Positions 32,505 to 42,140 of a stretch of DNA of 64,000 nt are shown here, in pieces. Location of the stretch: positions 76,223,747 through 76,287,746 of the forward strand of contig CM076847.1 in assembly GCA_039519185.1 (NCBI GenBank), in the 5' to 3' direction. The position numbers and the translations under genes are program-made. The notes under the pieces are model-generated. The model was not told the DNA's origin and ran no database searches. It worked only from the letters and a program-made list of their open reading frames with translations. Position 1 is the stretch's first letter. The number at the start of each line of letters is the position of its first letter. Source of the DNA: Astragalus membranaceus. Its lineage: Eukaryota > Streptophyta > Magnoliopsida > Fabales > Fabaceae.

Positions 32505-35500
32505 ATGCTTAGTTCCAGTTCAAGCTCTAGTTCAACAGAACCAGGGAGTGGATCTGAACCTGAATTCTACCCAGAGCCTGAAAGAACCTTCAGGCGACTA
32601 AGGAGACAACAAAGGCTAAGAAGGCAGCAACAACAACAGCAAGTTCAGCCACCAATCATGTCTGAACATGGTACTGGTGGTAGAAGCTCTAGAGGTGGAC
32701 GTACTCCAAGAGGAGGAAGGCACTCTGATGCTGGAGGACGTGGTCGTGGACCACAAACTCATACAGAAACCTATGTTGATGATGAACACTGGCAGAGACA
32801 GCAACTCATCAATGCAGGGCCACAAGACATGGTCAATGACAGGGACAGGCCTATGCGTGATTATGCCGTGCTCAATCCTGCACATTTACAAACAGGCATT
32901 GCAAGACCACCTATTCATACTGGTCACTTTGAATTCAAGCCAATGATGTTCCAAATGTTGCAGACTGCAGGGCAATTTGGGGGTTTCCCTCAAGAAGATC
33001 CTTATGCACATCTAAGGCAATTTTTGGATGTGTGTAGCAACTTTGTCATCCCTGGAGTCTCAGAAGATGCCTTCCAACTGAAGCTATTCCCATATTCTCT
33101 TAAGGACAAGGCCAAGAATTGGTTGAACTCCTTAGAGCCAAATTCAATTCATACTTGGGATGAGCTAGCTGAGAAATTTCTTGGAAAATACTTCCCTCCC
33201 AACAAAAATGCCAAGTTAAGAAATGACATCACTTCCTTCAAACAAAGAGAAGGGGAATCATTATTTGAGGCTTGGGAAAGATGGAAGGAATTACTAAGAA
33301 TGTGCCCACACCATGGCATTCCCGTAGTTATTCAAATGGAGACTTTTTATAATGGTCTAGATCAACCTACCAGGCTTATACTTGATGCTTCATCAGGCGG
33401 TGTCATATTAAACATGTCTTTCTCTGAGGCATGCAGACTTATTGAAGACATAGCCACTCACAATGCCCATTGGCCTTCTGATAGATTCACTCCTGGAAAG
33501 AAGGCTGGTGTCCATGAGATAAGTGAAGTAACTGCCCTTTCTGCTCAGGTTGCTTCTCTGACCAACATGATTAAGAACTTGAGCACTCCAAACGTGGCCA
33601 CGTCTGAACCACAGACTGCTGCAGCTATTGAGCCAACACCATCTGGGGGAGTAGTGTGTGTATATTGTGAAGGAGGGCATGTCTACGAAGAGTGTCCTCA
33701 TAACCCCCAGTCTGTAAACTTTGTATCACATAACAAAGGTAACAGTCCCTTCTCCAACTTGTACAATTCAAATTGGAGAAATCATCCAAATTTTAGTTGG
33801 AAGAACAACAATTCTTTGAATGCTAGCAATGCTGCTCCTGCAATACCCCCAGGATTTCCCCCTCAACAACAAAAGCAGTATACGCAGAATAACAACAACA
33901 GCAATTTGGAAGCCTTGATGAAAACTTTCATAAGTGATTGTAGGGCAACCTTACAGACCCATGAGTCTTCAATCAAAACTTTGGAGAACCAAATTGGACA
34001 GATAGCCTCAGCTCTCACTCAAAGACAGAATGGATCTCTTCCATCCACAACTGAAACACCATCTTCATCCAAGTCAAATGATAAAGATGTGGCGAATGCA
34101 CAGGTAAATGCTATCTCATTAAGAAGTGGTACTGAGTATCCAGAACCATCTATGCCTAAGGAATCTGAGGTGCCAGATAAGGAAAAAGAGAAAAACAAAG
34201 GTGGAGAAAAAGAGAAGAATATTCCAGACATTGTGATGTCTAAGACAGACGTTACAACGTCTAGTTCTGAACCAGGAATCAAGACTGTTCCTAAGCTTGT
34301 ACCCGAATATCCTCCTCCACCCTACCCTCAAAGACTCAAGAAAGCTCATGAAGACAAGCAATTCAGCAGGTTCATGGAGATGCTAAAACAGCTGCACATA
34401 AACCTTCCCTTGGTTGAAGCTCTACAACAGATGCCAAACTATGCCAAGTTCCTAAAGGATATCATCACCAAAAGAAGAAGGCTAGGGGAGTTTGAAACTA
34501 TTGCTTTAACTGAAGAATGTAGCTTAATCATGCAGAATAAACTCCCTAGAAAACTGAAAGATCCTGGCAGTTTTACTATACCATGCTCCATTGGAGATTT
34601 TTACCTTGGCAAAGCTTTATGTGACTTGGGGGCAAGTATTAACTTGATGCCCAAGTCCATTTATGAAAAACTCGGTATAGGAACTGCCAGACCTACTTCT
34701 TTAAGTCTTACATTAGCTGATAAAAGTAGAGTTTATCCTGAGGGCATATTAGAAGATGTTTTGATTAAAGTTGACAAATTTGTTTTTCCAGTGGACTTTG
34801 TTATTTTGGATTTTGATGCAGATAAGGAAGTTCCTATCATCTTGGGGCGACCATTTCTAGCCACTGGACGAACACTCATTGATGTGCAGAAAGGAGAATT
34901 AATCATGAGGGTCAATGACCAAGAAGTCAAATTCAACGTCCTCAACGCACTCAAGTATCCAGAACCTAACACAGAGGAATGTTCCTTTGTGGTTGCCATT
35001 GACCATGTGGTTCAAAAGCAATTCAATAAAGATAATGACCACTTGGAAAATATTCTGGGCAATGATGAGATTCAAGAATTATTATCAGAAGAAGCTGATC
35101 AGTCAAACGTTACAACGTCAACCACAGACGTTGTCACGTCTGATTCCCATGTACCCAGGGCGTGGACAAAGAAGTATGAATCTTTGGGGCAAGAAGACTC
35201 CAATCTCAAGAAGATAGTACCATCCATTGAAAAACCACCCACTCTGGAATTGAAAGTGTTGCCTGATCACCTGAAGTATGCCTTTTTAGGGGAAAATGAT
35301 TCTTTACCAGTGATCATTTCTTCTAACCTCTCACAAGAGCAGGAAAGTGATCTCATTAGCACCTTGAAAAGGCACAAGAAAGCCATTGGTTGGCAAATGG
35401 CAGATATCAAAGGTATCAGTCCCACAATCTGTATGCACAGAATTGTCTTGGAAGAGAATGCAAAGAACAGCATTGAAGGACAAAGGCGATTGAACCCGAT

Positions 35501-38201
35501 AATGAAGGAGGTGGTCAAGAAAGAAATCATCAAATGGTTAGATGCAGGAATCATTTATCCAATTAGTGATAGCTCATGGGTAAGCCCAGTTCAATGTGTG
35601 CCAAAGAAGGGTGGAGTTACTGTGGTAACCAATGAAAAAAATGAATTAATTCCAACAAGAACAGTGACTGGATGGAGGATATGTATGGACTATAGGAAAC
35701 TGAACAAAGCAACCAAGAAGGACCATTTTCCTCTGCCATTTATTGACCAGATGTTGGATAGACTTGCAGGCAAAGAATTCTATTGTTTCCTTGATGGTTA
35801 CTCAGGATATAACCAGATAGCTATTGTGCCTGAGGACCAAGAGAAGACCACATTCACTTGTCCCTATGGTACCTTTGCCTTCAGAAGGATGCCATTTGGA
35901 TTGTGTAATGCGCCTGCAACATTTCAGAGGTGTATGATGGCTTTATTCTCAGATTTTATTGAAAAATCCATGGAAGTTTTCATGGATGACTTTTCAGTCT
36001 ATGGAGACTCATACAAGGCATGCTTGGATAACTTAGAAGGAGTCTTAATAAGGTGTGAAGAAACCAACTTAGTACTCAACTGGGAGAAATGCCACTTCAT
36101 GGTTCAAGAGGGAATTGTTTTGGGACATAAAATTTCAAAGAAAGGGTTGGAGGTGGATAAAGCAAAAATTGATGTTATTGACAAATTACCTCCACCTACA
36201 ACTGTCAAAGGTATTAGAAGTTTCTTAGGGCATGCTGGTTTTTACAGAAGGTTTATCAAGGATTTCTCAAAAATTTCCAAACCTTTGTGTCTGCTGCTGC
36301 AACGTGATAACGTCTTCAACTTTGATGAGCATTGTCATGAAGCATTCCAGAAATTGAAGAATGCCCTTGTAACAGCTCCTGTGATAGTCACTCCTGACTG
36401 GTCCAAACCATTTGAATTAATGTGTGATGCGAGTGACTACGCTGTGGGGGCCGTATTGGGTCAAAGGTATGGCAAAATTTTTCACTCTATATACTATGCT
36501 AGTAAAACCTTAGATGATGCCCAATTGAATTATACTGTAACTGAGAAAGAGTTACTGGCTGTTGTATTTGCTTTTGACAAATTTAGATCATACTTGGTGG
36601 GTGCAAAAGTTATTGTTTTTACTGATCACTCAGCCATCAAGTATTTGATTTCAAAAAAAGATGCAAAGCCACGACTCATTAGATGGGTTCTCCTCCTCCA
36701 AGAATTTGACTTGGAAATTCATGATAAAAAGGGGGTGGAGAACCAAGTTGCTGATCATCTTTCTAGGCTTGAGAATGTTGATGCAGGTACAGGTGCAGAA
36801 GAAATAAAAGAAAATTTCCCTGATGAAAAACTGCTGACAGTAGCCACAGTAGCTGAAGACGTTACCACATCTATGACTATTTCTTCAAACGTTATAACGT
36901 CTGATACTACTGCTCCCTGGTATGCTGATATAGTTAACTTCCTAGTCAGCAAGATGGTGCCTGTGGATTTCAACCATCAGCAAAGAAAAAAATTCTTCCA
37001 CACCGTGAAGCACTATTTTTGGGATGAGCCCTATCTATATAAGATGTGTCAAGATCAGTTGCTTAGGAGATGCCTGGCTGAAGAGGAACAACTCCATGTA
37101 TTACAACAATGTCATGCATCACCTTATGGAGGACATTTTGGAGGAACCAGAACTGCAGCAAAGGTGTTACAGTCAGGATACTATTGGCCAACACTCTTCA
37201 AAGATGCTCATGAATTAGTAAAAAGATGTGATAAATGCCAAAGAGCTGGAAACATCTCCAACAAGCAAGAAATGCCATTGACAAATATTCTTGAAGTGGA
37301 ACTGTTTGATGTTTGGGGAATGGACTTCATGGGGCCATTTCCTATGTCTCATGGAAATTTATACATTTTGGTAGCTGTGGATTATGTGTCAAAATGGGTG
37401 GAAGCCATAGCATTACCCAATAATGAGGCCAAATCAGTCAGCAAATTCCTGAAGCAAAACATCTTCACAAGATTTGGTACTCCAAGAGCTATAATCAGTG
37501 ATGAAGGCTCTCACTTTTGTAACAAGCTGATTGAGAACCTATTGGCTAAGTACGGAGTGAAGCACAAGATTGCTACAGCTTATCACCCACAAACAAGTGG
37601 TCAAGCAGAAATTTCCAACAGAGAAATTAAAAGGATACTTGAGAAGATGGTTGGTCCAAACAGGAAAGATTGGTCCCTGCACCTTAATGATGCATTGTGG
37701 GCGTACAGAACAGCATTTAAGACACCATTGGGCATGTCACCATACAAGTTAGTCTTCGGAAAAGCTTGTCACCTGCCCATTGAGCTCCAACACAAAGCTC
37801 ACTGGGCACTGAAGCAACTGAACCTAGATCATTCAAAGGCTGGAGAAGCAAGGCTCCTTCAACTAAATGAGCTAGATGAATTCAGACACACTGCCTATGA
37901 GAATTCAAAAATGTATAAAGAGAAAACCAAGAAGTGGCACGATCAGAGAATTCAAAGAAGGGAGCTAGTAGAGGGACAATCAGTTTTGTTGTTTAATTCA
38001 AGATTAAAGTTGTTCCCTGGGAAGTTAAAATCAAGATGGTCAGGACCTTTCAAGATAGTAAAAGTCTACAGTCATGGTGCTGTGGATCTGTTTGATGAGA
38101 AAACTAATTCCATTTTCAAGGTCAATGGCCAAAGAGTGAAGCACTACCATGGAGAACATGTGGTTAGGGACAAGACCACAGTGACTCTCAACAACCCCTG
38201 A
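32505..38201 (+). CDS. Athila Gag-Pol polyprotein
   Basis: 1898 residues from the ATG at 32505. Order: Ser- and Gln-rich N-terminus; Gag core (about 155-300, LFPYSLKDKAKNWL ... LDASSGG); zinc knuckle CVYCEGGHVYEEC (near 384, CX2CX3HX4C as in Athila); disordered linker; PYPQRLKKAHEDKQF; protease DLGASINLMP (near 707); reverse transcriptase with CMDYRKLNKATKKDHFPLPF and FMDDF (Asp1161, Asp1162); RNase H (MCDASDYAVGAVLGQ, DHSAIKYLI); integrase zinc region (HASPYGGHFGG ... CDKCQ) and DDE core (MDFMGPFP, ISDEGSHF, GQAEISNREIKR). The frame is intact. The start codon overlaps a diverged copy of the element's palindrome (32491-32506), and the linkers encode further copies as D/N-V-x-T-S. Confidence 0.95.
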   Translation: MLSSSSSSSSTEPGSGSEPEFYPEPERTFRRLRRQQRLRRQQQQQQVQPPIMSEHGTGGRSSRGGRTPRGGRHSDAGGRGRGPQTHTETYVDDEHWQRQQLINAGPQDMVNDRDRPMRDYAVLNPAHLQTGIARPPIHTGHFEFKPMMFQMLQTAGQFGGFPQEDPYAHLRQFLDVCSNFVIPGVSEDAFQLKLFPYSLKDKAKNWLNSLEPNSIHTWDELAEKFLGKYFPPNKNAKLRNDITSFKQREGESLFEAWERWKELLRMCPHHGIPVVIQMETFYNGLDQPTRLILDASSGGVILNMSFSEACRLIEDIATHNAHWPSDRFTPGKKAGVHEISEVTALSAQVASLTNMIKNLSTPNVATSEPQTAAAIEPTPSGGVVCVYCEGGHVYEECPHNPQSVNFVSHNKGNSPFSNLYNSNWRNHPNFSWKNNNSLNASNAAPAIPPGFPPQQQKQYTQNNNNSNLEALMKTFISDCRATLQTHESSIKTLENQIGQIASALTQRQNGSLPSTTETPSSSKSNDKDVANAQVNAISLRSGTEYPEPSMPKESEVPDKEKEKNKGGEKEKNIPDIVMSKTDVTTSSSEPGIKTVPKLVPEYPPPPYPQRLKKAHEDKQFSRFMEMLKQLHINLPLVEALQQMPNYAKFLKDIITKRRRLGEFETIALTEECSLIMQNKLPRKLKDPGSFTIPCSIGDFYLGKALCDLGASINLMPKSIYEKLGIGTARPTSLSLTLADKSRVYPEGILEDVLIKVDKFVFPVDFVILDFDADKEVPIILGRPFLATGRTLIDVQKGELIMRVNDQEVKFNVLNALKYPEPNTEECSFVVAIDHVVQKQFNKDNDHLENILGNDEIQELLSEEADQSNVTTSTTDVVTSDSHVPRAWTKKYESLGQEDSNLKKIVPSIEKPPTLELKVLPDHLKYAFLGENDSLPVIISSNLSQEQESDLISTLKRHKKAIGWQMADIKGISPTICMHRIVLEENAKNSIEGQRRLNPIMKEVVKKEIIKWLDAGIIYPISDSSWVSPVQCVPKKGGVTVVTNEKNELIPTRTVTGWRICMDYRKLNKATKKDHFPLPFIDQMLDRLAGKEFYCFLDGYSGYNQIAIVPEDQEKTTFTCPYGTFAFRRMPFGLCNAPATFQRCMMALFSDFIEKSMEVFMDDFSVYGDSYKACLDNLEGVLIRCEETNLVLNWEKCHFMVQEGIVLGHKISKKGLEVDKAKIDVIDKLPPPTTVKGIRSFLGHAGFYRRFIKDFSKISKPLCLLLQRDNVFNFDEHCHEAFQKLKNALVTAPVIVTPDWSKPFELMCDASDYAVGAVLGQRYGKIFHSIYYASKTLDDAQLNYTVTEKELLAVVFAFDKFRSYLVGAKVIVFTDHSAIKYLISKKDAKPRLIRWVLLLQEFDLEIHDKKGVENQVADHLSRLENVDAGTGAEEIKENFPDEKLLTVATVAEDVTTSMTISSNVITSDTTAPWYADIVNFLVSKMVPVDFNHQQRKKFFHTVKHYFWDEPYLYKMCQDQLLRRCLAEEEQLHVLQQCHASPYGGHFGGTRTAAKVLQSGYYWPTLFKDAHELVKRCDKCQRAGNISNKQEMPLTNILEVELFDVWGMDFMGPFPMSHGNLYILVAVDYVSKWVEAIALPNNEAKSVSKFLKQNIFTRFGTPRAIISDEGSHFCNKLIENLLAKYGVKHKIATAYHPQTSGQAEISNREIKRILEKMVGPNRKDWSLHLNDALWAYRTAFKTPLGMSPYKLVFGKACHLPIELQHKAHWALKQLNLDHSKAGEARLLQLNELDEFRHTAYENSKMYKEKTKKWHDQRIQRRELVEGQSVLLFNSRLKLFPGKLKSRWSGPFKIVKVYSHGAVDLFDEKTNSIFKVNGQRVKHYHGEHVVRDKTTVTLNNP

Positions 38202-38708
38202 ATTCAAAAAAGGGGATAGTCTGGCTGAAGACTCTTAAAGCAAGCGCTCTTGGGAGGCAACCCAATGGTTTTTACTAACCAGCAATTTTGTGTCTTTAAA
38301 TTTTTGTGCAGGATTGGAAGCTGAAGTGTGGTAGACGTTATAACGTCTCTGCGTGTCTAGGATGTTGTCACGTTCGCTGCCTGGGTAAAGTTTTAAATGA
38401 AAAAGAAAAGAAAAATGAGTCAAGCAGTTTTCAAATGAAACAATTTTTAAATGAATTTTTTTTGAGACGTGACTGCCAAAGTGACCATGACGTCACTTCC
38501 AACGGTTACCCCTTTTTCCCAAACCCACGCCACCACCTACTTCCCAACTTCCCATAAAACCCCCCCCCCCCCAATAGGCACACACCAGTTACAATCATAA
38601 AAACCACCTTCATACACTTTCAGAAACCGTAATCTTATACCTTCTCCCAACCCCAAATCGCAAATCTCAATCTCAAATCCCCCACTCCAGAAAACTCATA
38701 CAATCACC
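38202..38708. other. spacer between Athila pol and ORF2
   Basis: Holds a perfect palindrome copy at 38333-38348 and a C-run at 38558-38571, and then a C/A-rich leader to the ORF2 start. No separate gene. How ORF2 is expressed (splicing or internal start) is not visible. Confidence 0.55.
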
Positions 38709-40823
38709 ATGACTAAAACAAAGCAAGCTGCAGTAAAATCATCTGGTAAAGGAAAGAACGTCAACCCAAGTTCTTCTTCTGTTCCAAACCCAGAAATCCC
38801 CATTCCTTCAAAGAAGAAAGCCTTGCTACCAGAAAGGGGTTTTAGCTTGGAAAACCCAAATCCTGACTTTATCGCAACAGTGGCTGCATTGGGATGGCAG
38901 AAATTTGTAGTTCACAGAAAGGAATACATTGCAACTCTGGTGCATGACTTTTACAAAGGAATCGTTGAAAGAACTGATGGAGAACTTTCAAGCACCTCCA
39001 TCGTACGAGGTGAGGAAGTCAAATTTGGTGTAAGAGTCATAAATGACTACTTTGGGCTAGGTTATTATGGCAAGGCAGTTGAGGTGAAGCAAAAGACGTA
39101 CGGAGTGGCAGAGATGACTGAAATCAAAGAAAGGATATGTGTTGAAGGAGCTGTTTGGGAGCGAAGAGGCGACCATGGGAATGAATTCAAGATTTTGAAG
39201 AGATACCTTTGTGATGAGGCCAGTGCCTGGTTTCATTTCATCAGACACTGCTTGATACCCACTTCCCACACTCTCTGGGTTGATAAAGAGAGGCTGATTG
39301 CAATTGATGCCATTATGTCAAGAGATAAGATTGAAGTGGGTAAGCTCATCAACAGAGAGATTAACAAATGGCAGAACAGGAAGGATGGATACCTATACTT
39401 CCCTTGTTTAATCACCGATCTATGCATGGAGGCTGGAGTGGAGATTGAAGCATCTGAGCTAAGAGAAGAACCTCAGGGGGCATTCTCTACAAAGTTCAAA
39501 GCTAGGCAGAGAGCTGCAGATGCTACCACGTCAGTTGATGCACAGACGTTACAACGTCTGGTAGAACAGCAAAACAGCCTAGCCAAGTTTGTCAAGGAGC
39601 AATTTGAGTGGCAAAAGAAGGTGATTGCACATACAACAAAAGGCAAGATGGTGATTGAAGAACCAGTACTTCCAGATTGGATGCAAGAGGAAGATGAAGA
39701 CAACATACTCCTATCAACAATGAACCCCAAGAAAGTGAAGAAGGAAAAAGTCAAGAAAACAAGAAAACCACCAACAAAAAGAAAGAGCCCAGCAAAGAAG
39801 GAGCAGAAGAAGGTAAGTAGTGAGGAAGAAGAGCTTAAATCAGCTGATATGGATAGCATCAGTGAAAGTGATGCAGAGGAATCAAAGAAGGTGAGTAGGG
39901 AAATCCTAAGTGATGACGAGGAAGAAACACATTCAGAAGAGAAAGGAAGTTCCAGTGATAAGACTGATATTGAGGCTGACTCCCCACCAACCCAAACACT
40001 CAAAGAACCAGCCCAACCCACACCTCCATCACCAAAAGACAAACAACCCCAACCCTCAGCTGAAACCAAACCCAACCATAACCAAAACATCCCCCAAACA
40101 CCACCATCTAAACCTAAAGATCAGCCCATTTCAAAGCCAACCCCCACTCAACCTGAACCAACTAAAGAGCCATCACAACCATCCATTCCAGAAGTAACCA
40201 GTGCAGATGTGGCTACGTCTGAGCCAACTGTTGTTGAAACCAACCCAGACCCACAACTCATTCCCCCACCCAAAAGGCAAAGATTCAAGACTGTACCCAC
40301 CCAGAGTCCATTTGGGAAGAAGAAAAGGCGTGAAGTAGCCGCTGCGAGTGAAAAAGCAAGGCATGGTGATGAAGAAAAGCAACCAGATGATCCTCCTGCA
40401 CCCAAAAGGCAAAAGTTGCAGGTAAAGAAGAGATCTGAAGCTGCTAAAGACAAGCCAGCAACAGCCACCAGCGCAGCATTTGTTGCTGCAAGTGGTTCAG
40501 AGAATGCTCCTGCTGTTGCTGCTGATGAGGAAGCTGCAGACGTTACAACGTCTCATGAGCCAGAGGTTGAAAAAGCCCAGGGGGAACCCAAAGAGCAGCA
40601 GCAGATTCATCCTGCAGAACTGGAAAAGCAGAAAGCATGGGAGGAAGCAAAGAAAAGAATTGCTGAGAGCAGTGTAAAGAGGCCCCAGGAAACTGAAGTC
40701 TCAGTTGATGCTGGTGACGGTGAAGGAGAAAAGAAGAAGAAAGAAAAGAAAAAGAAGGCTGTGCAAGCAAGCATCCCAGCCAGACAAAGTGGAAGGCTCA
40801 GGGCCGGTGCTCTGAACAAGTAA
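38709..40823 (+). CDS. Athila ORF2 (env-position protein)
   Basis: 704 residues from ATG 38709 in a good context (caccATGact). Residues about 40-260 form a folded-looking domain (FSLENPNPDFIATVAALGW, FYKGI, WFHFIRHCL.PTSHT..V..ERL..ID) matching the domain often labelled putative plant transposon protein in Athila-type elements. The rest is low complexity: acidic Ser/Glu stretches, Pro/Gln repeats (440-500), Lys/Glu and a Lys-rich tail (GEKKKKEKKKK) before ARQSGRLRAG. No signal peptide or membrane segment is seen, so an envelope role is not supported by this sequence; basic clusters would suit nuclear or nucleic-acid contact. Function unknown. Palindrome copies occur at 39544, 40205 and 40538 within the frame. 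Confidence 0.85.
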   Translation: MTKTKQAAVKSSGKGKNVNPSSSSVPNPEIPIPSKKKALLPERGFSLENPNPDFIATVAALGWQKFVVHRKEYIATLVHDFYKGIVERTDGELSSTSIVRGEEVKFGVRVINDYFGLGYYGKAVEVKQKTYGVAEMTEIKERICVEGAVWERRGDHGNEFKILKRYLCDEASAWFHFIRHCLIPTSHTLWVDKERLIAIDAIMSRDKIEVGKLINREINKWQNRKDGYLYFPCLITDLCMEAGVEIEASELREEPQGAFSTKFKARQRAADATTSVDAQTLQRLVEQQNSLAKFVKEQFEWQKKVIAHTTKGKMVIEEPVLPDWMQEEDEDNILLSTMNPKKVKKEKVKKTRKPPTKRKSPAKKEQKKVSSEEEELKSADMDSISESDAEESKKVSREILSDDEEETHSEEKGSSSDKTDIEADSPPTQTLKEPAQPTPPSPKDKQPQPSAETKPNHNQNIPQTPPSKPKDQPISKPTPTQPEPTKEPSQPSIPEVTSADVATSEPTVVETNPDPQLIPPPKRQRFKTVPTQSPFGKKKRREVAAASEKARHGDEEKQPDDPPAPKRQKLQVKKRSEAAKDKPATATSAAFVAASGSENAPAVAADEEAADVTTSHEPEVEKAQGEPKEQQQIHPAELEKQKAWEEAKKRIAESSVKRPQETEVSVDAGDGEGEKKKKEKKKKAVQASIPARQSGRLRAGALNK

Positions 40824-42140
40824 GTAGCCCTCTTTTAGCAGTAGAGTAGTTTTAGTTTCCAATTTCAGTGCAAATAAATAGCTGTCTAGACGTTACAACG
40901 TCTTGAGAGTTAGTAGTTGTTTTGTTTCTGTTTTGTGTAAATGTTCCTCTCTCATTTTTCAAAATCAGTGAGCAGTGGGGACACTGCTCATCTTTTTGTT
41001 CGGGGGGGGAGGATCATTTTTATGTTTCCTGTCTGCATGAAATCAAATGCAAAATCAGTTTACTTTCCTAACTCTATTAATCATCAAAAATGTTTCTCTT
41101 TGGGCTAAATCTAGTAATGACTATGTGTGAATTTGTGTGAGTAGCTGATGCATGTTTAGATGAATAGAATTGATTATTGCTTCCACACAAACTCTGTTTT
41201 GAGGAAAACCTAGTTAGCTAAGGACTAATTGATGCAAAGCTAGTGCTGGTTGACTATGGTGATGGTAGAACTTGATTAAAAACTCAGAGTAGCAGTAGAA
41301 ACTAAGTTTGGGGGTATATCAGGTTGTACTAAGGTTGGGTGCAAAGACTGTAGGATGATTAGTGCTTGTGTAGTGTGAGTGCAGCGTTGTAGCGTCTACC
41401 CGTAACGTTATAACGTATGCCGTGTGTGTTTGTGTGTTGAGTTCTGTGTTATCAAACGTTATAACGTCTACTCCAAAAAGAAAAAAAAAAAAAAAAAAAA
41501 AAAAAGTGTGTGTTGTTTCAAATAAGTGGAAAAATCCACATGTCCTCTGTGTTGGCTGCAATTTCCCGAAACAAATACTGGGTACACCAAATATCTCAAT
41601 CCAAAATTGTCAAATCCAAAGGATCAAAAAGGAGAAAATCACAAAAACTCCAAACCAAAAGTGAAGTGAATCAAATGAAAGTTGCTCAGTAATGAGGGGT
41701 TGCAGTCCTGTGTGTGTTTTGCGTTGAGTGAGTCAGAAAAGTAGTTTGCACTAATCTAGTCCTAGCACCCAAATAAAGACCCTTTGTCGTGCTTAAAATA
41801 ACCCTCAAGTCTTGTGTGAAAATGTTAGCCTACTCTTTGTTTTGAAAAATGTTGTACCCTCACCATAATTGGAAACCACTCTTTCATAAGCTAGGATAGC
41901 TTCTGAACCTAGCTAGGAAAAGAATTGATACAGAGATCACACACTCACCTTGGGCAGTAATGAATCTAGAATGTAATTATGCATTGGTGCGTGAGTGTGT
42001 AAGGAATTAGCCCCTTGAGGAAAATTTTTGATCAAATGGATGAGCAGGATGTAAACTGCTGGTGTATTTAATTTCCTGAATCTTTTCATATGTTGTATTT
42101 CAATTGCTTGAGGACAAGCAATGGTTTAAGTTTGGGGGTG
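40824..42140 (+). other. Athila 3' non-coding region and polypurine tract
   Basis: No gene. Palindrome copies at 40888, 41382, 41403 and 41454, a G-run near 41003, a (A)n stretch at 41477-41505, and the polypurine tract AAGTTTGGGGGTG ending at 42140 directly before the 3' LTR. Confidence 0.8.

Noticed and set aside
39473..40090. 205-residue minus-strand frame opposite Athila ORF2
   Set aside because: Shadow of the Lys/Glu/Pro-rich coding strand; no homology features.
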